The notes under the pieces: generated by a model
What the model was told of the DNA's origin: nothing
The model's database searches: none
The model's input: only the letters and a program-made list of their open reading frames with translations
Source of the DNA: Vittaforma corneae ATCC 50505
Taxonomy: Eukaryota; Microsporidia; Nosematidae
Length of the DNA stretch: 64,000 nucleotides
Reading direction: 5' to 3'
NCBI RefSeq assembly: GCF_000231115.1
Contig: NW_006889834.1
Coordinates: 1 to 64,000 of the forward strand
Made by a program: the position numbers and the translations under genes
In this document: positions 59,528 through 64,000 of the stretch, one piece after another
Layout of the letters: the number at the start of each line of letters is the position of its first letter
Position numbering within the stretch: position 1 is the first letter of the stretch

Positions 59528-60937
59528 ATGACAGTCGAGCAACCTGCCGAGAACATACAGTCCGAAAAAATAGCCATGTATATGAAAGAGGAGCTAAGCG
59601 AGCTGAAAAAGGTGCATCCAAGACCGCAGGAGCTCGATGAATTTTTCCAGATATATCAAAGGTTTCTGAAAACCAGAAACACCAAGATTGACTGGGACAA
59701 AATTGAGCCTCCGAAGGGCAAGATTATTGATTACCAGGCATTAGAAGAGTGTCCTAAGGAAAATGAAAGCTTATTGAACAAGCTGGCTGTTCTAAAGCTT
59801 AACGGCGGGCTTGGAACAACAATGGGAATGGTAGGACCAAAGAGTGCCATTCAGGTAAAAAATGGAGAAAACTTCATTGACTTGATTACAAGACAGCTTG
59901 AGTACTTGAATGATAAATACAACACGAGTGTTCCTCTTATACTTATGAATAGCTTTAACACTGATGAACGGACAAAGAAGCTAATCAAGCACCACAGCAA
60001 TATTAAGACTATCCACCAGTCAATGTATCCTAGAATTTCATCGGAGAACCTTATGCCCATATCGGGGGAACAGATGTGGTATCCTCCTGGCCATGGGGAT
60101 CTTTTTCGCACATTGGTCAGTAGCGGATTGCTTGACGAGCTATTGAACGAAGGCAAAGAGTATCTGTTTGTGAGCAACATCGATAATCTTGCAGCCACTG
60201 TTGATTTGAAAATACTACACAACTTTGCTGCAGAGGGCCATGACTTCTGCATGGAAGTTACAGAAAAGACAAGGGCGGATATGAAGGGCGGCACTCTCAT
60301 TGACTACGACGGTGTTCTTACTCTACTTGAAATTGCCCAAGTCCCAAATAATAAGAAAAGCGAGTTTACAAGTGTTAGAAAGTTCAAGATTTTCAACACA
60401 AACTCTATATGGATTAAATTAAAAGCATTAAAGGAGATAAATATGGACGAGTTTGCATTAGATATTATCCAAAATAAGAAAGTTGTCAATGGAGAGACAG
60501 TAATACAGCTTGAAACGGCGATGGGTGCGGCCATCAAACATTTTAAAAATAACTGTGGTGTTTTGGTTCCCAGAACAAGATTCTTGCCAATAAAGGCATG
60601 TTCAGATCTGTTTCTGGTGGAAAGCAACCTGTTTGAGGAGTCCAATGGGTTCCTATATCACAATCCCAAGAGGTCAATAAAGACCGATCCTATTGTCAAG
60701 CTATTGGGAAGGAATTTTTCCAAAATAACAGAGTTTGAAGAGACTTTTGAAAGCATCCCCGACATTGTTGATCTTGAGATCTTAACTGTTGTTGGGGATG
60801 TGACATTTGGTAAAAATGTTACGCTTAAAGGTATTGTGATTATTATGGCGCCAGAGGGCAGCTCAATTCATGTTCCAGAAGGATCAGTCCTAGACGATAA
60901 GGTTATAACCGGCAGTCTATCAACGACAAATGTATAA
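59528..60937 (+). CDS. UGP1: UTP-glucose-1-phosphate uridylyltransferase (UGP1)
   Basis: 469 residues. Makes UDP-glucose from UTP and glucose-1-phosphate, feeding glycan and trehalose/cell-wall synthesis. The nucleotide-binding loop KLNGGLGTTMGMVGPKSAIQV, WYPPGHGDL, SNIDNLAATVD and KGGTLIDYDG are intact, and a C-terminal left-handed beta-helix follows (GDVTFGKNVTLKGIVIIMAPEGSSIHVPEG). The frame is open to ATG 59426, which would add a 34-residue hydrophobic stretch. UGP1 proteins normally begin with a helix like SEKIAMYMKEELSELKK, so ATG 59528 (MTVEQPAENIQ) is preferred. Neither has a CCC signal. Confidence 0.95.
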   Translation: MTVEQPAENIQSEKIAMYMKEELSELKKVHPRPQELDEFFQIYQRFLKTRNTKIDWDKIEPPKGKIIDYQALEECPKENESLLNKLAVLKLNGGLGTTMGMVGPKSAIQVKNGENFIDLITRQLEYLNDKYNTSVPLILMNSFNTDERTKKLIKHHSNIKTIHQSMYPRISSENLMPISGEQMWYPPGHGDLFRTLVSSGLLDELLNEGKEYLFVSNIDNLAATVDLKILHNFAAEGHDFCMEVTEKTRADMKGGTLIDYDGVLTLLEIAQVPNNKKSEFTSVRKFKIFNTNSIWIKLKALKEINMDEFALDIIQNKKVVNGETVIQLETAMGAAIKHFKNNCGVLVPRTRFLPIKACSDLFLVESNLFEESNGFLYHNPKRSIKTDPIVKLLGRNFSKITEFEETFESIPDIVDLEILTVVGDVTFGKNVTLKGIVIIMAPEGSSIHVPEGSVLDDKVITGSLSTTNV

Positions 60938-61204
60938 ATAAAGCATTTTGGAGGCAATTTAGCTTAAGAAAGATATTATATTATGTTTAATGTCAAAGAC
61001 AACGTCTGGGATACAAGTATTGAGCCAATAGAATCCCATTCATGAGTCATGTCTGCAATTAGAGTTGAATATTTAAAAAAAATTATACTGATCAAACATC
61101 CTTATCTATTCTTCATCTGCACATATTTATGTAACTACGCGAAATATCCTTTACTTGCTATCATGTCAGGAAAATAGAAAATACAAATGAATATAATAGA
61201 AACT

Positions 61205-63367
61205 TTAATCAAGTACAGCAACAATCTCGTCAACAACATGACTATTGTCACATAGTATCTCAAGGTAAACTGTAGTATACTTAGAGTATACTGCATTGCC
61301 TCTCAGTACTACAGGTATATCTTCATAACATCCTTGCAGCTCAAAACTATCCTTGTCTGCTGTCAAAAACATGTTGCATACTCCAACAATCCTAGAAATG
61401 GCCTCGGTTTGCTTTAGTTTGAATTTGGATTCAACCATCCTTTTATTGGTGGGTATGTGGCCAGCAACAACTGGCCTGATGTAATCTAAAACATTAATAT
61501 CAAATGGAATCAACGATATACTATCATTTTCTACCTCAGTCAATTCATCTTCAGGGCTTATTTGGTATTCAAATACACCATTAACAACATCCCCCTTCTT
61601 CAACGATACTTCTAATTCTCTTGTGGCTGTGGTTGTATCCTTAAATTCCGTATGGGATAATTCAATCGAGTGCTTCTCGGCGCCTGTATCAATTGTAAGC
61701 AGACAGGAATTTACAACAATCCTCGACATTTTATTTTCAAAGGTAAACAAAAGTACGACTGAATCTTTGAACATTTTTTTGATAACAGCAACTGAGAAGT
61801 CCGAACCTTCTGGTGTAAGAGGAATGCTCCTACATTCCTTAATAAACCTATCATCCAATGCCTCCCCTTCTTTAGGTTCTTCAATAGGAGCAGCTAGATA
61901 CTTCAAAACTTCGTCCCTCAAATCACCCAGTTCATTAATATCAAAACGTCCCTTTTTAATATCAGCATTCGAGTATAAAAATGATCGGATCTTCATAGTT
62001 TCCTGGTCCTGAATGCTATCTAGGGCTTCAAGAGTATCAAACTTGTCGCTAAGATCAAACAACGCCTGGCATGCAGAGTTCCTTACATGAATATTATCAA
62101 GTATAAGTCTATTATAAACACGAATAAGATCCTTTGAGTTGAGAATGTATTGGCTTATAAGTCCTAGAATATCCATTGAAATTTGATAGTATTCAGGATC
62201 TTCAACATAGCTGCAAAGAAATTTCATCACCTCTTTTTGACATTCATCAGAATCAGCCAATAAAGGCTCAACCTTCTTCAAAATGAACCTCTTAAATTCA
62301 ATCGAACCCTTATCAAACAGCGAAGCTTTAAGAAATGCCAGATACTCACTCTTAGAGTTTCTTGTGAGTTTTTCAATCGTTTCAATTGCCATGATTTTGT
62401 AAGGTTCAGACATTGTACTCATTAAAGGCTCCAGTTTTGAAGATAGCTGTCTGGCTGTTTCATCAGTGCCCGTCTTTAGCAGTGTTAAGATGGCCAGCAT
62501 TGAAACCGTCCTAGAATTGACATGTACCAGATCTTCTATTTCTCTATTTGCTTTGGCTACTTTTGTTGGAAATAAAACAGAGAGTTTATTGAGTATTTTC
62601 ATACTTGCAAACTGTTCTATCGGGCCCTTCTTCAAATGTACACGTATTGTTGATACTGCCTTATCAATCATCGGAGCTGCCATTTCCTGTCTGATCACAG
62701 TTAACGCTTTTGCTGCTTCAAAGAAAGTGGTGCTATCCGTTGATGTTGTTAAGTATTGGCTGATCTTATGGACATCTTCATTATTCTTAACTATCCTTCT
62801 GATCTCTAGCATTGAGGTATACCTGTTTATGGGTAGACGGTTGAAAAAGCTAAGATGATAATCGTCAATTTTATCAAAAATCCTAGAATCAACTTTCATG
62901 TCTTTGAAATACTCAGAGGATATGCATACTGCATTATCTCTAGTTTTGTTGTCAAGTAGTGCTGTTTTAATAAGTTTTTCAAATTCAAAACGCATTGTTA
63001 AAGGTAGATTTGAAAATAAAACCCTGAGGGCAGAATTTCTCATATTGACAGGCGTGTGCTTGTCATCAATGTCCTTAATTATACTGTTGATTCCCAATAG
63101 TCCATCAAATGTCTTGGTACTGAGCATTTCTAACAGCGAATAGACGACACTCTTTAAGTAGTTATCTTTTGATGTAAAGGCCCTGAGAACTAAAAACAAA
63201 ACATTTTTATAGACTTCCTGCGAGAAATTTTGTTGATTCATATTGTAGACTAGTTTATTGATTGCCTTTATGCAGTCTCTAGGAACTATTGGAATGACGT
63301 TAAATGCATTTTCGAGAGATTTTAGAATTTCTCTTTGTGGAAGGATCTCAAGCTTTTGCTTCTGCAT
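61205..63367 (-). CDS. SEC21: coatomer gamma subunit (SEC21)
   Basis: 720 residues. COPI coat adaptor-like subunit for Golgi-ER retrograde transport. The N-terminal alpha-solenoid starts LENAFNVIPIVPRDCIKAINKLVYNMNQ, then VLRAFTSKDNYLKSVVYSLLEML, TPVNMRNSALRVL and IHVRNSACQALFDLSDKFD, all in the order of gamma-COP. From about residue 540 comes the appendage region: VVLLFTFENKMSRIVVNSCLLTIDTG, then ESKFKLKQTEAISRIVGVCNMF. Length is well below yeast (935), as often in microsporidia. The start ATG abuts TAGCCC. Confidence 0.92.
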   Translation of the reverse strand: MQKQKLEILPQREILKSLENAFNVIPIVPRDCIKAINKLVYNMNQQNFSQEVYKNVLFLVLRAFTSKDNYLKSVVYSLLEMLSTKTFDGLLGINSIIKDIDDKHTPVNMRNSALRVLFSNLPLTMRFEFEKLIKTALLDNKTRDNAVCISSEYFKDMKVDSRIFDKIDDYHLSFFNRLPINRYTSMLEIRRIVKNNEDVHKISQYLTTSTDSTTFFEAAKALTVIRQEMAAPMIDKAVSTIRVHLKKGPIEQFASMKILNKLSVLFPTKVAKANREIEDLVHVNSRTVSMLAILTLLKTGTDETARQLSSKLEPLMSTMSEPYKIMAIETIEKLTRNSKSEYLAFLKASLFDKGSIEFKRFILKKVEPLLADSDECQKEVMKFLCSYVEDPEYYQISMDILGLISQYILNSKDLIRVYNRLILDNIHVRNSACQALFDLSDKFDTLEALDSIQDQETMKIRSFLYSNADIKKGRFDINELGDLRDEVLKYLAAPIEEPKEGEALDDRFIKECRSIPLTPEGSDFSVAVIKKMFKDSVVLLFTFENKMSRIVVNSCLLTIDTGAEKHSIELSHTEFKDTTTATRELEVSLKKGDVVNGVFEYQISPEDELTEVENDSISLIPFDINVLDYIRPVVAGHIPTNKRMVESKFKLKQTEAISRIVGVCNMFLTADKDSFELQGCYEDIPVVLRGNAVYSKYTTVYLEILCDNSHVVDEIVAVLD

Positions 63368-63558
63368 GGGCTAAACAAAGAACAAAAATTAAAAGGAAAA
63401 CAGCCATGCTTTAACCACGAAGTTCTTCGCTAATGCTTATTGTAAAGAGGTCATGATGCAGTATAGACAATCAATTTACATCAATTTGTTAAATTTTATT
63501 TCTCCATAGTCCCATCGATATTATGATAGTAGTCAAATCTTAGTCATGCTACTCTTTG

Positions 63559-64000
63559 TTACGAAAAGATTTGCTTTACTCTCTCAACTATCTCTTTCAC
63601 CTTCTTTATCATCTCTTCATCATTTCCAGTAATGGACCCATTTGATACTGTTACACATGCACTCATCCATCTAATGTTTATTTTATCATCTTCTCTTGTA
63701 ACATCTCCATAATGCCCTTTTAAAGTTTCATATAATGTCTCAAATTCATCTAATTTACTCAATCTTACACTCTTGATATTACTCCCAATGTCTTTAATTG
63801 CCTTATGAATAGAAATAGCTATCACGTCATCCAAGTATCCACTGCTCCACTCCATAGTAATCTCCTGCTCTTTAATTGATATTGCAATATTGCCAACCTT
63901 TAAATGCTTGCCGAAATCCTCCGCTTCAAAATCTTTGAATAAAATTTGCTTGACTAGCACTTCTGTACTATTAAAGGGTATTTTTTGTTTTTGAGTAATC
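63559..64000 (-). CDS. YSH1: C-terminal part of pre-mRNA cleavage endonuclease YSH1/CPSF73, cut by window end
   Basis: The frame is open to the window edge, so 5' sequence is missing; 147 codons are visible. ITQKQKIPFNSTEVLVKQILFKDF matches the ITQKQKIPF segment ending the beta-CASP region of CPSF73. The rest is its C-terminal domain: IKEQEITMEWSSGYLDDVIAISI corresponds to the VELEW...ND.IADAV stretch, and LYETLKGHYGDV...VTVSNGSITGNDEEMIKKV corresponds to the LEAQFGDV...VDL...EDE ending. CPSF73/Ysh1 is the endonuclease that cuts pre-mRNA before polyadenylation. Catalytic metallo-beta-lactamase motifs lie outside the window. A GTG-initiated 133-residue protein is a less good reading. Confidence 0.78.
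   Translation of the reverse strand, partial: ITQKQKIPFNSTEVLVKQILFKDFEAEDFGKHLKVGNIAISIKEQEITMEWSSGYLDDVIAISIHKAIKDIGSNIKSVRLSKLDEFETLYETLKGHYGDVTREDDKINIRWMSACVTVSNGSITGNDEEMIKKVKEIVERVKQIFS

Overview
The window is a stretch of nuclear genome from a microsporidium (obligate intracellular, fungus-related parasite). The evidence is the gene content and style: compact, AT-rich, apparently intronless eukaryotic genes, many shorter than their yeast counterparts; a Chlamydia/Rickettsia-type ATP/ADP translocase; a mitosome-type TIM50; a 25-residue eL41; and a CCC-type signal just before most start codons, often with an upstream AAATTTT block. I cannot name the species. I found no bacterial operon, CRISPR array, transposon or rRNA.

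Layout. 1-12.6 kb: cap methyltransferase ABD1, uS12 (RPS23), proteasome RPN10, DEAD-box RRP3, an MscS channel, eL41, a FHIT-type HIT hydrolase, a degenerate AGC kinase, TIM50, a MutS homologue resembling MSH4, and a proteasome alpha subunit. 12.8-21.1 kb: ATP/ADP translocase, a tiny ORF, uracil-DNA glycosylase, UTP10, and a VTC polyphosphate polymerase. 21.7-24.7 kb: a signal-peptide/membrane-anchored orphan protein and an imperfect 0.91-kb repeat on either side of a 20-N gap. 24.6-36 kb: MLH1, RFA1, an orphan, N-myristoyltransferase, CCT7, a small membrane protein and an importin-7/8-like karyopherin. 36-43 kb: three paralogous ABC half-transporters with a tRNA-Asn between the first two. 43.4-54.1 kb: a small orphan, a cytoplasmic dynein heavy chain and a HSBP1-like coiled coil. 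54.6-57.7 kb: a catalytically dead histidine-acid-phosphatase-like protein facing a second member of the orphan membrane family. 58-64 kb: GDP-mannose transporter, UDP-glucose pyrophosphorylase, gamma-COP, and the 3' end of the mRNA cleavage endonuclease YSH1/CPSF73.

About thirteen single-base frame interruptions occur in otherwise conserved genes, many in short homopolymers. This looks mostly like sequence error or low coverage, although some could be real decay. In each case I describe the full gene across the break.

The most notable items are the lineage-specific signal-peptide/TM protein family (558-559 residues, at least two loci, with an amino-acid-changing excess between two near-identical copies); the head-to-head ABC pair in which one partner has lost its catalytic Glu and His; two pseudo-enzymes (AGC kinase and histidine phosphatase); and an MSH4-like meiotic MutS homologue. 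Working together, the genes show a parasite that imports host ATP (NTT), keeps mitosome import and probably ATM1-type export, runs a reduced secretory and mannosylation route (VRG4, SEC21, NMT), may make polyphosphate (VTC), and retains DNA repair and possibly meiosis.
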